DNA of 64,000 bases from Trinickia acidisoli (GTDB lineage: Bacteria; Pseudomonadota; Gammaproteobacteria; Burkholderiales; Burkholderiaceae), in assembly GCF_017315725.1 (NCBI RefSeq), contig NZ_JAFLRG010000001.1:1674001-1738000 (forward strand), read 5' to 3'. The notes under the pieces were generated by a model. The model was not told where the DNA came from and did no database searches. It worked only from the letters and a program-made list of their open reading frames with translations. This document shows positions 35,087 to 43,767 of this stretch, one piece after another (within the stretch, counting starts at the first letter, position 1; each line of letters opens with the position of its first letter). The position numbers and the translations under genes are program-made.

Positions 35087-35717
35087 CGGCAGGCGGCGGC
35101 CTGGCGATAGGCCGAAGCGCGATGGCGGCATCAAGTGTGACCGGATAGGCGTGAGTCTCAGTCATGTACGACGGGCGCTTGCGATCGAAGGCCAAGCGCG
35201 CGTTGTAGGCCGAAAGCCTTGGCTCGGTCGCGGCCGGATCAAGAAGCAGCAGGGCGTTGGGTTCGAAGGCTCGTTTCTGCCACCGCCCTTCGATGCCGAT
35301 GACAAGTGCGGCGTGTGCATCGCGAACAGGGTGGCGACGCCAGCCGACGATGACGGGCCATCCCCGCTTCAGTTCACGTTCACAAAAGTTAAGAATTGAG
35401 CCCCGACCATCGGGTCGCGCACCCGGCCGTACGCCAAGGTTTAGTTCCCAGATGAAGCTTTCCAGTTCGGAAAGCGTGAGACCGTGCAGGTAGTACGGCC
35501 AAGCACGATCCCAAAAACCTGCTTCCGGGCCGGTGTCGCTTCGGGAAAGCGCGACCGGATCTGCCAGCTTGCCCAGTAGCGCGAGGGCCATGGCGACGCA
35601 ATGCAGGGCACTGCCGCTGTCCCAATGGCCTTGACGGCTGAAGAGCGGATTGCCGGATTCAGCGAGGACCAGTTGCTGGCCGGGCCGCAGCGCCGGGTGG
35701 AATCTCTGGACCAGCAT
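35064..35717 (-). CDS. papain/C39-like cysteine-peptidase-type protein
   Basis: A protein of 217 residues; the ATG at 35717 lies one base after the stop of the upstream gene, so it is coupled. GHWDSGSALHCVAMALALLG gives a candidate catalytic Cys near residue 43, DAHAALVIGIEG a His near 145, and LLLLDPA an Asp downstream. This order fits C39-like papain-fold peptidases, which process leader peptides or modify partners. I infer the fold from the motif pattern only. It closes the minus-strand maintenance block of the island. Confidence 0.55.
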   Translation of the reverse strand: MLVQRFHPALRPGQQLVLAESGNPLFSRQGHWDSGSALHCVAMALALLGKLADPVALSRSDTGPEAGFWDRAWPYYLHGLTLSELESFIWELNLGVRPGARPDGRGSILNFCERELKRGWPVIVGWRRHPVRDAHAALVIGIEGRWQKRAFEPNALLLLDPAATEPRLSAYNARLAFDRKRPSYMTETHAYPVTLDAAIALRPIARPPPAVISSGCA

Positions 35718-35718
35718 G

Positions 35719-36018
35719 TCAGTATTCGCCCGGCAACAGGAATGTCGTGGCGAAGCGGTCGGCCTCGGTAATGATCCAGATAGTGCGGCCACCGGGCAGC
35801 ACGTAGTTCGACAGGATGCGCTGGCCGGCCGTGATCGCCAGCTCGTTTTGCTGGCGATCCGAATCGGACAGCTCGCCCCAGTCGCCGCGCAGGTGCCGGA
35901 TGAGCAGGTCGACGATCGAAACGCGCGCGTCGGCGATGACTTCCAACGCCCCGGGCGTCGCAAGGATGCGGCCGAGCTTGAAACGGGGACCCGCGTGGTC
36001 AGTCGAAGGAAGATTCAA
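35719..36018 (-). CDS. small conserved mobile-element protein
   Basis: A protein of 99 residues starting MNLPSTDHAGPRFKLGRILA, with AGGAGA upstream of the ATG at 36018. The segments GRILATPGALEVI, HLRGDWGEL and IWIITEADRFATTFLLPGEY are familiar from short proteins in plasmids and integrative elements of Proteobacteria, often mis-named as type I restriction subunits. Function unknown. Its stop precedes the next start by one base, so it is expressed with the peptidase-like protein. Confidence 0.7.
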   Translation of the reverse strand: MNLPSTDHAGPRFKLGRILATPGALEVIADARVSIVDLLIRHLRGDWGELSDSDRQQNELAITAGQRILSNYVLPGGRTIWIITEADRFATTFLLPGEY

Positions 36019-36144
36019 GATAAATTTCTCCTGAAAATGGTTGAGTACCGGCCTCCGGTCCTGCCGGATGCGCGAGCATTGAAAGCAATCGGGAAAAGGC
36101 CGAGACGCGGGGCGCGTCAGGGAACAGGATGAGAAGGCAGCGCG

Positions 36145-36954
36145 CTATCGCGTTTCGGCTGCGAGGGCGTTCGGGTAGTGCTTGGCGAGAAGGCGGTTCA
36201 TTTGCTCGACCAGATCGGACCGCTTGAACGTCAGATGCCCATTGCCGTTCTTGAACCAACGTAGGTGGAAGTAGCCGTGTTCGGCTTCGGTTTGCCGGGC
36301 TTGCTGTGCGTCTGAGACCAGAGCGTAGGCCGCGTGTCGGTGATCCGGCTCGGGCTTACCGTCGAGCACGCAAAACACGCGGATGAGGTCGTCCAGTTCA
36401 TTGGTGACGCGGTGATTAGTGCAGCCGTCCCGTAGAAGGTACTTCACGATGATCCGTTTTCCGAACTTGAACGGCCGATTGGTCTTGTAATCCCACGACA
36501 GTCTCCGGAAACACTGAATCACGCCGCGTTCGAACATATCCCCGCGCGCGCCGTATAGCTGCGCGAACGTCGCTTCGATGTTGGCTGCGGTCAGTTCGGG
36601 TACGTCGCCCTCGGAAAGCTGTCGATCCCATTGCTCTCGGGCTTGGGCATCCATGAAGGTGCGCAAGCCTGATTCGGACAGTAGGTAGCTCCAGCCGCGC
36701 ACGTCGATCACGCGGACGATGGCGCCTTCAGCCTCGTCACGTTTGGCGTAGTCACCGGTGACGGACGGTCGGCCTCGACAGGCATAGCTGTCGTCAAGGA
36801 CTAGTCGTGGAAAACCTAGGTGAGCCGTCTTTGCGATTCGCTCCGCTTCGGCGAGCAGATCGAGCGCGGCATGCACGCGCTCGACGACGGCGACACGCTG
36901 GTTGACGAGATTGGTAATGCTGATGCTTTTGACAAGTTCGGTTGTAGTGTCCAT
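36145..36954 (-). CDS. DUF4942 domain protein
   Basis: A protein of 269 residues. The C-terminal segments RVFCVLDGKPEPDHRHAAYA and YFHLRWFKNGNGHLTFKRSD are the recognisable core of DUF4942, a family found next to methylase-like or element-maintenance genes in integrative elements. No catalytic motif is evident to me; the conserved His/Asp-rich patch PDHRH could be functional. It lies in the minus-strand block between the membrane/DNA-binding gene and the 99-residue gene. Confidence 0.8.
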   Translation of the reverse strand: MDTTTELVKSISITNLVNQRVAVVERVHAALDLLAEAERIAKTAHLGFPRLVLDDSYACRGRPSVTGDYAKRDEAEGAIVRVIDVRGWSYLLSESGLRTFMDAQAREQWDRQLSEGDVPELTAANIEATFAQLYGARGDMFERGVIQCFRRLSWDYKTNRPFKFGKRIIVKYLLRDGCTNHRVTNELDDLIRVFCVLDGKPEPDHRHAAYALVSDAQQARQTEAEHGYFHLRWFKNGNGHLTFKRSDLVEQMNRLLAKHYPNALAAETR

Positions 36955-37019
36955 AAGCCTGCGGCCGGTATGGCGTGAAGGTGATTAAAGGAAAGAGACG
37001 CGGGGCGTGATGCTCCGTC

Positions 37020-38069
37020 TTATGCCGCCACAGTGCGTTTGACGAGTTGACGGCGCAGAGCCGTTGCCTTGGCTTGTGAGCAGCCAAGATGGCGTCGGAT
37101 GTCGGAGACAGTCGGCCGAACACGGCCTCCGGCGATGTCCTGGATGAGCCGTGTCACGTCGTCGGAGGCGTGGGAGCCCGATAGCGGCGTGAGCGGATCG
37201 TCGCGTGGAGCACGACTGGGAGTCGTACCGCTGTGACCGGCCGACGCGCGTTCGAAAGTCACAGTCTCGTCCGCGTGACTTTCCTCATCGACCGTTACTT
37301 CGGATGGAGTCACGGCAGTCACGGAGGTGGCCGGCGTGACCGCGGCCAGTGCAGCCCCGCTAACGACAGGTGTCGGCACTTGTGACTGCGACGACTCCAG
37401 CGTGAGCACCCACAGCAGGCAGGCCACGCCTTCCAGGACTGCGGCGAACGTCAGCCCCGACAGCAGATCGACGCGCGAAGCAGTCGTCCCGAGTAACACC
37501 GCGAGTCGCGACGTGACCGGATCGGCGAGTAATGCGTCACGTTGGGCCTCGACTCGATCGTCAAATGCCTCGTGACGTCGAATGTCGCTGGCTTCCGCGT
37601 TCAGCGCATCGAGCCGCGCAGCAAGCGACGCGCGTTGCGCACGCAGGCTGGGGCAGTCACGCGTGCAACGCCGAACGCCCGCCGCTGCTACCTGCGTCAC
37701 CACGACGGCACGCTCGGCCATGACGGTGGTGAGGCTGCGACTGGACGGCTTAGCGGGCGATGCCACCGATGCCGCGCGCCGCTCACCTGCATGCATTTGT
37801 GCCAATAGGAAGAACGCCGAATGACCGTAGACGGCCGCTCCCATGCAGCCCAGCCACAATCCGGCCGCGAGGAACCGCAGGCGCTGCGCCGATGAACCTA
37901 CCAACGCCGGCAACAGGTGTGCGGTCACGACCAGGACGACTCCGATCGCGACCCACACCAGTCGTTCAGGTAGCGTGCCGCCGCGCTGCCACCCGGAAAG
38001 GATAGACAGTGTGACGGCCGTGCCGGTGGCGGCGACCGCCAAGGCAAACGCCCAGCGCTGCGTTGTCAT
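37020..38069 (-). CDS. membrane protein with C-terminal DNA-binding-like domain (copy 2)
   Basis: A protein of 349 residues, start overlapping the preceding stop (ATGA at 38066-38069). It has three N-terminal membrane segments (residues about 7-85) and then a soluble part with RCTRDCPSLRAQRASLAARL. A fourth hydrophobic segment follows (LLSGLTFAAVLEGVACLLWV, near 205-225), then a Ser/Thr-rich linker, and a C-terminal helix-turn-helix-like end (VSDIRRHLGCSQAKATALRR). The same layout, the Cys pair and the motif LDALNAEAS/LAALNAEAN are shared with the gene at 9642. A membrane-anchored DNA-binding protein is a reasonable reading, but no function is known to me. Confidence 0.7.
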   Translation of the reverse strand: MTTQRWAFALAVAATGTAVTLSILSGWQRGGTLPERLVWVAIGVVLVVTAHLLPALVGSSAQRLRFLAAGLWLGCMGAAVYGHSAFFLLAQMHAGERRAASVASPAKPSSRSLTTVMAERAVVVTQVAAAGVRRCTRDCPSLRAQRASLAARLDALNAEASDIRRHEAFDDRVEAQRDALLADPVTSRLAVLLGTTASRVDLLSGLTFAAVLEGVACLLWVLTLESSQSQVPTPVVSGAALAAVTPATSVTAVTPSEVTVDEESHADETVTFERASAGHSGTTPSRAPRDDPLTPLSGSHASDDVTRLIQDIAGGRVRPTVSDIRRHLGCSQAKATALRRQLVKRTVAA

Positions 38070-38983
38070 GCCGCCGCTCCGCCGAGCAGCACTGCTTGGC
38101 GCTCGAGCTTCTCACGCAACGAGGGTTTCGCGGCTGCTCCGGCCTCGACGGGTGAAGATTCGCCGCTCGGCTTCACTGGCTCAGGTAACGGATAGAACTC
38201 CTCGGCCACTGCTGCGCGTTCCTCGGGGCTGTCCTCGAATGCACCGTTAGCGAAGCCGAGACGCGCCGCCGCATCGAGCGCAGCTTGGTCGAAACCGGCT
38301 GCTCGTCGCCGGGCATCGAGTTCCCGGGCCTGCACAAGAGCGTCTTCGAGCGTACCGCCAGCCCGTACCGACAGATCGACGTAGTAGATCGGCGTCCGAT
38401 AGCTTTGCGTGGTCGACTTGCCACGCAGTTTCAGCTCAAGCGGCAGGCAAGCGAGAAGGTTGCCCGACACCGCGGCGAAGTAGTACAGGCGCGCGGCGAG
38501 GGTGCGAATCGAATTGAACGAGGTTGTACGAAAGACGAAGGAGCCCATCTCATCTTCGTCATCGATTAGCACGTTCAGCCGCGCATATGGCTTGCAGCCG
38601 CCTTGTTGTCCAAACGCGCAGCCGTCGGGTGAAGCGCAGGACATCGTCTCGATGCCTTTATCCGTAGCACGCTTACACGTTTGACCGTCGCCGACACACA
38701 CGGGCCGACCGGTGTCGCGATCGAACAGGCTGTAGTCGGCCCGCAGGTTCAGATTCGGATCGTTGAAGAGCACCCGGACGGGAATCGCGCGCAGCTTGCC
38801 GGACGTGGCTTTGCGCAGTTGTTCGTTGAGCGGGTGAAGCAACCATTCTCCGCGCTGCTGGACCTGCGTGGTGAGAGTGAATTGATCGTCTTTCTCGGGC
38901 AGACGTTTGCCTGCACGCTCGACGATACGTCCGATGGCAATGCGCCCGACGACGGGCGGAGTTATGGCTAAGCCTTTGAGCAT
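38066..38983 (-). CDS. RDF-like / 'hydrolase or metal-binding' element protein
   Basis: A protein of 305 residues starting MLKGLAITPPVVGRIAIGR; the longer frame to 39124 has no homology-like content. It matches a family conserved in integrative elements and plasmids and often labelled hydrolase or metal-binding protein. I recall these as related to Gp3-like recombination directionality factors. Visible features are a Cys cluster CVGDGQTCKR...MSCASPDGCAFGQQGGCK near residues 93-130 (likely metal binding) and FRTTSFNSIRTLAARLYYFA near 150-170. If the RDF link holds it could assist excision. It is translationally coupled to the membrane protein downstream. Confidence 0.65.
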   Translation of the reverse strand: MLKGLAITPPVVGRIAIGRIVERAGKRLPEKDDQFTLTTQVQQRGEWLLHPLNEQLRKATSGKLRAIPVRVLFNDPNLNLRADYSLFDRDTGRPVCVGDGQTCKRATDKGIETMSCASPDGCAFGQQGGCKPYARLNVLIDDEDEMGSFVFRTTSFNSIRTLAARLYYFAAVSGNLLACLPLELKLRGKSTTQSYRTPIYYVDLSVRAGGTLEDALVQARELDARRRAAGFDQAALDAAARLGFANGAFEDSPEERAAVAEEFYPLPEPVKPSGESSPVEAGAAAKPSLREKLERQAVLLGGAAA

Positions 38984-39066
38984 GATGTTCCTCAAAATGG
39001 AAGGGTGGCCTGAGATCGATGACGGCGTCACCGCGTCCGGTCGCGGGTAAGTAGCTTTGTGGGCCT

Positions 39067-39294
39067 TTATCGAGCGAAGTGGGCCTGGAGCTTTTCGTGA
39101 ATCTCTTTGGCAACGAGCTGCCAAGCGTTTGCGCCGATCATGGGGTGATTGCCGAAGCTCTCCTGTAACTGTTCAAGCGGCATCTGGGCGATGTGCTCGG
39201 CCTGCTTGCCTAATGCGTCCATGACGAACGCTTGCGCGAGCGCGCCGTACCGAGAGAAAGTCATGATCTGCGTGAGGCGTTCGAGATTGGTCAT
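39067..39294 (-). CDS. small conserved element protein
   Basis: A protein of 75 residues starting MTNLERLTQIMTFSRYGALA, strongly helical throughout. Short proteins with this LTQIMTFSRYGAL...QAFVMDAL opening are common between yqaJ and the RDF-like gene in proteobacterial integrative elements. Function unknown. The gene lies 12 bases after the YqaJ stop. Confidence 0.75.
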   Translation of the reverse strand: MTNLERLTQIMTFSRYGALAQAFVMDALGKQAEHIAQMPLEQLQESFGNHPMIGANAWQLVAKEIHEKLQAHFAR

Positions 39295-39306
39295 GACAAA
39301 CTCCGA

Positions 39307-40302
39307 TCAGTTGGAAACGAGGAAGCGCCGCGAACCGGGTTTCGAATCGGCGTATTGCTGTTCCAATTCCGGGTGTTCGGCGAGCAGCCGTTTCAGGTCG
39401 ACGGTGGACGAGTCTCGGCTGCGCTTGAACGAGACTTGACCGGTCTCGAACACCGCGCGCGTTGCCTCGCCCATCGCTTGTTGAATCGTCTGTTTCAATC
39501 GCGCCTCGACCGCTTGGTGTGATTCGATCTGTGCACGTACGGCAACGAGGTCGGCGAACACCGACGAGAGTTGCCGGTCGTCCGTGAAGTCGACGGTGCC
39601 GCCATTGCCGGGATAGAGGTGGCGCAGTGCCCGGTCGGCCGACTCGGACCCGTCCGAAGGCGGAGGCGTGTCCGACTCGACGTAACGCCAAAAGCGTGCT
39701 TCGAGTTCGACGAGTCGACCGATCAATGCGTCGTCGCGTTCGATGCGATAGACCTCTAGTGCCTGCCCGCACAGCAGTACCGCGACGTGCGCTGCCTGCT
39801 TGCCTGTCACTGCCAGTTGGTGCTGCACTTGAATCTGCACGTACTCCGGGACACCTTCTCGCCAGAGCCGCGCGCCGAACTCCCCCGCCGTTTTACATTC
39901 CAAAATAGAGACATCGCGGCACCCCACTACTTCACGATCGAGATTCGCGAGCATGAAAGGGATCGTGGGGTGCCGCAGCACGGCGTTGATGCGTCGAACC
40001 CGGTTGCCGGTTTGCTTGGTGTAAGACGCGGCAACGATGGGCTCGAGCAGCGTCCCCCAATAAGTGGGCGATGTCGTGTCGTCTGGTGCCGGGCGGGGCA
40101 TGCCGTCGGCTCGTCCCGTTTTGTCGAGCCATAGTTCCAAGGTGCTCATGTACGGATTAAGTCCGACGGCCGCGGCGGCGTCCGATCCGCCGATACCCGT
40201 GCGGCGAACGGCGAGCCAGTCGTCGCGGCTCAGGTCCTGTGTCTTGACGAGCTTGAGCGCCGGTCGGCGCGTACGTGGCCCGTCGGGCTGGACTGCAGTC
40301 AT
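39307..40302 (-). CDS. YqaJ-family viral recombinase / alkaline exonuclease
   Basis: A protein of 331 residues; the ATG at 40302 was chosen because the frame upstream is unlike the family. Motifs are WLAVRRTGIGGSDAAAAVGL (residues about 27-46), LANLDREV with the acidic residue, and ISILECKTA-type DVSILECKTAGEF near 135, giving the Glu-x-Lys of the lambda-exonuclease/YqaJ restriction-endonuclease fold; then YVQIQVQHQLAVTG. Such proteins digest one strand of double-stranded DNA to feed single-strand annealing. No RecT/Bet partner is recognised nearby. It is part of the minus-strand maintenance block. Confidence 0.85.
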   Translation of the reverse strand: MTAVQPDGPRTRRPALKLVKTQDLSRDDWLAVRRTGIGGSDAAAAVGLNPYMSTLELWLDKTGRADGMPRPAPDDTTSPTYWGTLLEPIVAASYTKQTGNRVRRINAVLRHPTIPFMLANLDREVVGCRDVSILECKTAGEFGARLWREGVPEYVQIQVQHQLAVTGKQAAHVAVLLCGQALEVYRIERDDALIGRLVELEARFWRYVESDTPPPSDGSESADRALRHLYPGNGGTVDFTDDRQLSSVFADLVAVRAQIESHQAVEARLKQTIQQAMGEATRAVFETGQVSFKRSRDSSTVDLKRLLAEHPELEQQYADSKPGSRRFLVSN

Positions 40303-40379
40303 AGTGCCTCTCAAAACAAAGCGGCCCGGCAGGCGAACCTGACCGGGCCAAGGGTGAGGAGAAACGGGGGAAGCCTGGC

Positions 40380-41348
40380 TCACACGACAAGCTTGAGTGC
40401 TTCGTCCCATGCTTTTTGCTTGATGGATGCGCCTTGACCGAACCAAGCGGCGTCGCGTCTGTGATCGTCGCTGCGCGCCCGGCGGTGGTGATCGACGTAT
40501 TCCGTTACTGCGTTCAGCAGTCCCCACGCGGTGCCGCTCGCCGACGCCAGATCGGCACCCTTGCCACGTCCGGCATACAGCTGGCCCACGGCCTTGATCG
40601 CGCGTTCATTGACGGCGAGTGCATCGCGGTCGGCGAGGTTGGGCGTAGAGTAGGTGAGCACGCGGCGCAGAAATGTTTCGGCAGACGAGTCCGACATCTT
40701 TCGTTCCGCAAGTGCTTTGGTTCTTGCCATAAAGGCGTCCCACGACGAAATCGCGATGCCGAGCTGGCGCTTGATGGCTTGGGCATCGAACTGAGAGCGG
40801 TGCGGGACCTTGACCGCGCCGGTGCTATCGCCGAGCGCGATTTGCATCGTGTTGTTGCAGACCACGCGCACGCTGCAGAACTGCGCCGTGGTCGCCAGAG
40901 TGCCGTCGCAGGCCGTCGCCAACAGAAGGTAGCCGTCGATCTGATCTTTACCCTTGAGCGTCGCACCCTGCCCGGTACGGGCAAGCGCCCACAGTTTTTT
41001 GCCGTCTTTCAGGACACCTGCGGTTTCGAGCTGAAAGCCCCCCACCTCTGTGAGATCGCGGTAGAACTCCAAGATCTCCGAGGGTTGCACGACCTGATAC
41101 CGAGCGGAGACGACCGACAGTGGCGCCTTGGTGTCCGAGCGATAAAGGACTTTCTGTTCGGGAAATGCGTGGATCGAGCCGAGGCTCCGATTGCCGGCGG
41201 CGACGAAACGGACTTCGGCTTCTTCGATGCGCCAGTTCATGCCAGCGCGTTCGGCCCACAGTTCGATCGGCTGGTTCGGGGTGAGCTTATTGCCGAGGCC
41301 GTGCCACGGTTCGGCGCCGACATAGGCCATCGTTTGAACGAGATGCAT
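40380..41348 (-). CDS. DUF932 domain protein
   Basis: A protein of 322 residues. TMAYVGAEPWHGLG at the start, VLYRSDTKAPLSVVSARYQV, and the FCSVRVVCNNTMQIAL segment near 165 define DUF932, a phage/plasmid-like family frequent in integrative elements (plasmid LGT-type proteins). No enzymatic residues are established to my knowledge. It precedes YqaJ by about 80 bases in the same transcription direction. Confidence 0.85.
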   Translation of the reverse strand: MHLVQTMAYVGAEPWHGLGNKLTPNQPIELWAERAGMNWRIEEAEVRFVAAGNRSLGSIHAFPEQKVLYRSDTKAPLSVVSARYQVVQPSEILEFYRDLTEVGGFQLETAGVLKDGKKLWALARTGQGATLKGKDQIDGYLLLATACDGTLATTAQFCSVRVVCNNTMQIALGDSTGAVKVPHRSQFDAQAIKRQLGIAISSWDAFMARTKALAERKMSDSSAETFLRRVLTYSTPNLADRDALAVNERAIKAVGQLYAGRGKGADLASASGTAWGLLNAVTEYVDHHRRARSDDHRRDAAWFGQGASIKQKAWDEALKLVV

Positions 41349-41460
41349 AAAGCCTCCTGAAAATATGCGAGTGCATACAGCCCGGCAATCGCCGGACAGG
41401 TTGAGAATGGAAAGGAGAAGAGAGGGCGCCGCGCTGGCGACAGCGTGGTAACGAGAGGAT

Positions 41461-42222
41461 TCAGACGGCTTGCTTCACGCTGAACGAATGCGTGCATGCC
41501 AGACATTGATAGTTGTCGAGCAAATTGTCGTCGACCGCAGAGCCGACCGCAGAACCGGCCGCGCAGCCTGCGGCGCTGCCGACGAGGCCGGCAATCACGG
41601 CGCCGGCAAGGCCGCCGAATACGGTACCGATGGGGCCGGCAACCGAACCGACAACCGCGCCGGTTTCCGCGCCGGCAAGTGCTGCCGCCATACCACCGGT
41701 AGCACCTGCGACGCTGCCGATCGCGCTGCCCGCTTTCCGGGCGCGGTTGCGCGTATCGATGCGCGATGACAGACACCGGGGACAGCGGAGCACCGGTTCG
41801 GATGACGCTGTACCACCCTTGGCGGGTGCTTGGGCCGGTGCCGCTTCTGGCTTTGCCGCTGCGCTCAAAAGCGGCTCGATCGCATCGTGCGGGTCGCGGC
41901 AGACGTTGAGTTTGTGGGGAGAAGGGGCGACTTCCTCGGAGCGTTCGAACTGTGAAGGGATGCCCGGTGGTTCGACGCTGGCTTCATGCATGGGATGTAG
42001 GACGTGATCGGGGTAATGCCCGAGCGCTTCCCATTCGTCAAGTTCGCCGATGTCGAATGCCGGGCGTTGGACGGTGGCAGCCCGAACGGGCGGGGGGGCG
42101 ATAGGCGAATGAGCACGTGTCGAACGGCGATTTGCGGCGAGCCAGTAGAAAACCAGGGCGAACATAGCGACGAGCGTAAGCGACAATCCGGCCAATAAGA
42201 CGGTATTGAGAGAAAAATTCAC
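41461..42222 (-). CDS. membrane protein with glycine-zipper and zinc-ribbon
   Basis: A protein of 253 residues from GTG 42222, with AGGAG seven bases upstream; the longer frame to 42444 is rejected because it runs through the divergent promoter region. It has an N-terminal membrane segment (SLNTVLLAGLSLTLVAMFAL) and a Pro-rich middle. A CPRC pair lies near 165 and a CLAC pair near 243 (zinc-ribbon halves), with between them a long glycine-zipper (GSAIGSVAGATGGMAAAL and following) that could span or insert into a membrane. Function unknown. First gene of the minus-strand block, divergent from the sigma-like gene. Confidence 0.65.
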   Translation of the reverse strand: MNFSLNTVLLAGLSLTLVAMFALVFYWLAANRRSTRAHSPIAPPPVRAATVQRPAFDIGELDEWEALGHYPDHVLHPMHEASVEPPGIPSQFERSEEVAPSPHKLNVCRDPHDAIEPLLSAAAKPEAAPAQAPAKGGTASSEPVLRCPRCLSSRIDTRNRARKAGSAIGSVAGATGGMAAALAGAETGAVVGSVAGPIGTVFGGLAGAVIAGLVGSAAGCAAGSAVGSAVDDNLLDNYQCLACTHSFSVKQAV

Positions 42223-42424
42223 GAAAGCTCCTGAATGAATTGCACCGAAGCGGGATCGCATCGGCGGAGCGGTCGTTGCTGACCGCGTTCGGGAGGGTGA
42301 TATGTGATTGAAAGATTTTCGGATCTTGGGTCCCCCTGCTGATTCGCATTCCGCTCGCATGTGGCGATAAAATGTGCTGAATACGCATGTAGGTTCACAT
42401 CGGACACCCGATAGGAGACCGGCC

Positions 42425-43207
42425 ATGGCACGGCCATTACGCAAACTAACGAGGGACGGGGCGCCCTATGTGCGGCGCGAGGCCGTTGAGGCACAAATCA
42501 CAGAACTCGAGCGGCTGCATCCTGACGAGTTGCTGGCGCGCTGCAATCTTTGGCCGAAGACAGTTCCTGGTTTTGTCCCGAATGAAGCGCTTCTTCACTT
42601 TGTGCGGATCGCCGATGCGGCGAGTGCCCGTCGCGAACCTCTGTTTCGGGCACTGATGCGTCGCGTGCAACGCGCTCTACCAAAGCCCGACAGCCGCGAC
42701 GGCAAGACGACTGATCTAAGCCGCATGGCCATCCGAGACCGGGTGCGGGATGGCTTTGTTGATCAAATGCTTGCGGATCTCACGGAGTACAACGAGCAGC
42801 TCGACTACTACGAGGTAAATTTCAACCAAGCGTTGGCATTCGATCGCCTTGACGCAAGTCGCCAAGTCTGGACCGAGGAGAATCGGTCGGCAGAACTGGA
42901 GGACGATGACCAAGAGATTTCCGCTGAGGTTGAACAATCGGTGGAGCGCTATGATCCGTTCGATGCGGACGAGCTTGACAAAAAAGATTACCGGCGACTA
43001 CTGGACGGCGCGATTGATACGTTACCGCCCATTCAGAAAAGAATCGTTGAGATGCTACGCCTAGAGATTCCCATTGATTCGGGCGACCCGGAAACGCTTA
43101 CGATCAGTAAGACGCTTGGCAAGGCGGAAAAGACCATCCGCAATCAACGCGATCGTGCTTTCGCCACGCTGCGGCGACGCCTTGAGCGAAAGGAGGAAGT
43201 GCGATGA
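42425..43207 (+). CDS. sigma70-like factor (region 4-type)
   Basis: A protein of 260 residues; the ATG at 42425 has AGGAG upstream. The C-terminal part (LPPIQKRIVEMLRLEIPIDS, then LTISKTLGKAEKTIRNQRDR, residues about 205-250) looks like sigma region 4 with its helix-turn-helix. The N-terminal part is longer and less clear than a typical ECF region 2. It starts an operon: its stop overlaps the next gene, which abuts the ImmA/UvrD gene. A dedicated sigma-like factor at the head of a ubiquitin-like conjugation operon suggests induced expression. It might instead be a general DNA-binding regulator. Confidence 0.65.
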   Translation: MARPLRKLTRDGAPYVRREAVEAQITELERLHPDELLARCNLWPKTVPGFVPNEALLHFVRIADAASARREPLFRALMRRVQRALPKPDSRDGKTTDLSRMAIRDRVRDGFVDQMLADLTEYNEQLDYYEVNFNQALAFDRLDASRQVWTEENRSAELEDDDQEISAEVEQSVERYDPFDADELDKKDYRRLLDGAIDTLPPIQKRIVEMLRLEIPIDSGDPETLTISKTLGKAEKTIRNQRDRAFATLRRRLERKEEVR

Positions 43208-43767
43208 GCAATCAACAGCCCATGTCCCGCGACGAGGTGCTTAGAGCATTTTCGGTTGAAGACGGGGGGCGCGATACCTTGGTGCGCTACCTGGCGGCGT
43301 ACCCGCAATACGCCCATGACTTAGTGGACCTGTCTCGAGAACTGGCCAGGACCTTGACCGACGACGAATTGTCCGAGGAAGACGAGCGCAGCGTCGATGC
43401 TGCCGCAGCGCGCTTTCGGGCCGGTGGCGGCTTGAAAGGTGCCGTGGTGACGTTGAAGCCGCAGGTGTTCGCCGCCGCTGCGGCGCGCTTCCAGCTGCCG
43501 CTGCAGGCTATGGTGGCGTTCCGGGAGCGTCGCGTGGACCTCGCGTCCGTGCCGGCACGTTTTCTTGAGCGGTTGGCGCTCACGCTTGAGACGACGCTAG
43601 AACAGCTATGTGCTTTCCTATCGCAGCCACCACTGGTATCGGCTGCCCGACAAAGTAAGTCCAGTGCCAAACCGGTCGCCGCTACCAAGGCCACGTTCGA
43701 GAAAATATTGTTGGACGCGGGGGTTTCCCGGGAGCGCGTGCAAGAACTCACCGAGCGGGGCGAATAA
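43204..43767 (+). CDS. helical partner protein, antitoxin/anti-sigma-like
   Basis: A protein of 187 residues, ATG overlapping the preceding TGA. Mostly helical. PARFLERLALTLETTLEQLCAFLS (residues about 119-142) resembles the second part of antitoxin proteins that accompany ImmA/IrrE peptidases (the IP..LL..LA..L.I....L..YL pattern). The C-terminal 40 residues form a separate helical unit (ATFEKILLDAGVSRERVQEL). ImmA/IrrE proteins commonly cleave an adjacent regulator; this protein, or the sigma-like factor, is the natural candidate substrate. That is inference from position. Confidence 0.5.
   Translation: MSNQQPMSRDEVLRAFSVEDGGRDTLVRYLAAYPQYAHDLVDLSRELARTLTDDELSEEDERSVDAAAARFRAGGGLKGAVVTLKPQVFAAAAARFQLPLQAMVAFRERRVDLASVPARFLERLALTLETTLEQLCAFLSQPPLVSAARQSKSSAKPVAATKATFEKILLDAGVSRERVQELTERGE

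Noticed and set aside
42223-42444. Extended N-terminus of the glycine-zipper protein
   Set aside because: The extension runs through the divergent promoter region and into the sigma-like gene, while a GTG with a good ribosome-binding site exists at 42222.
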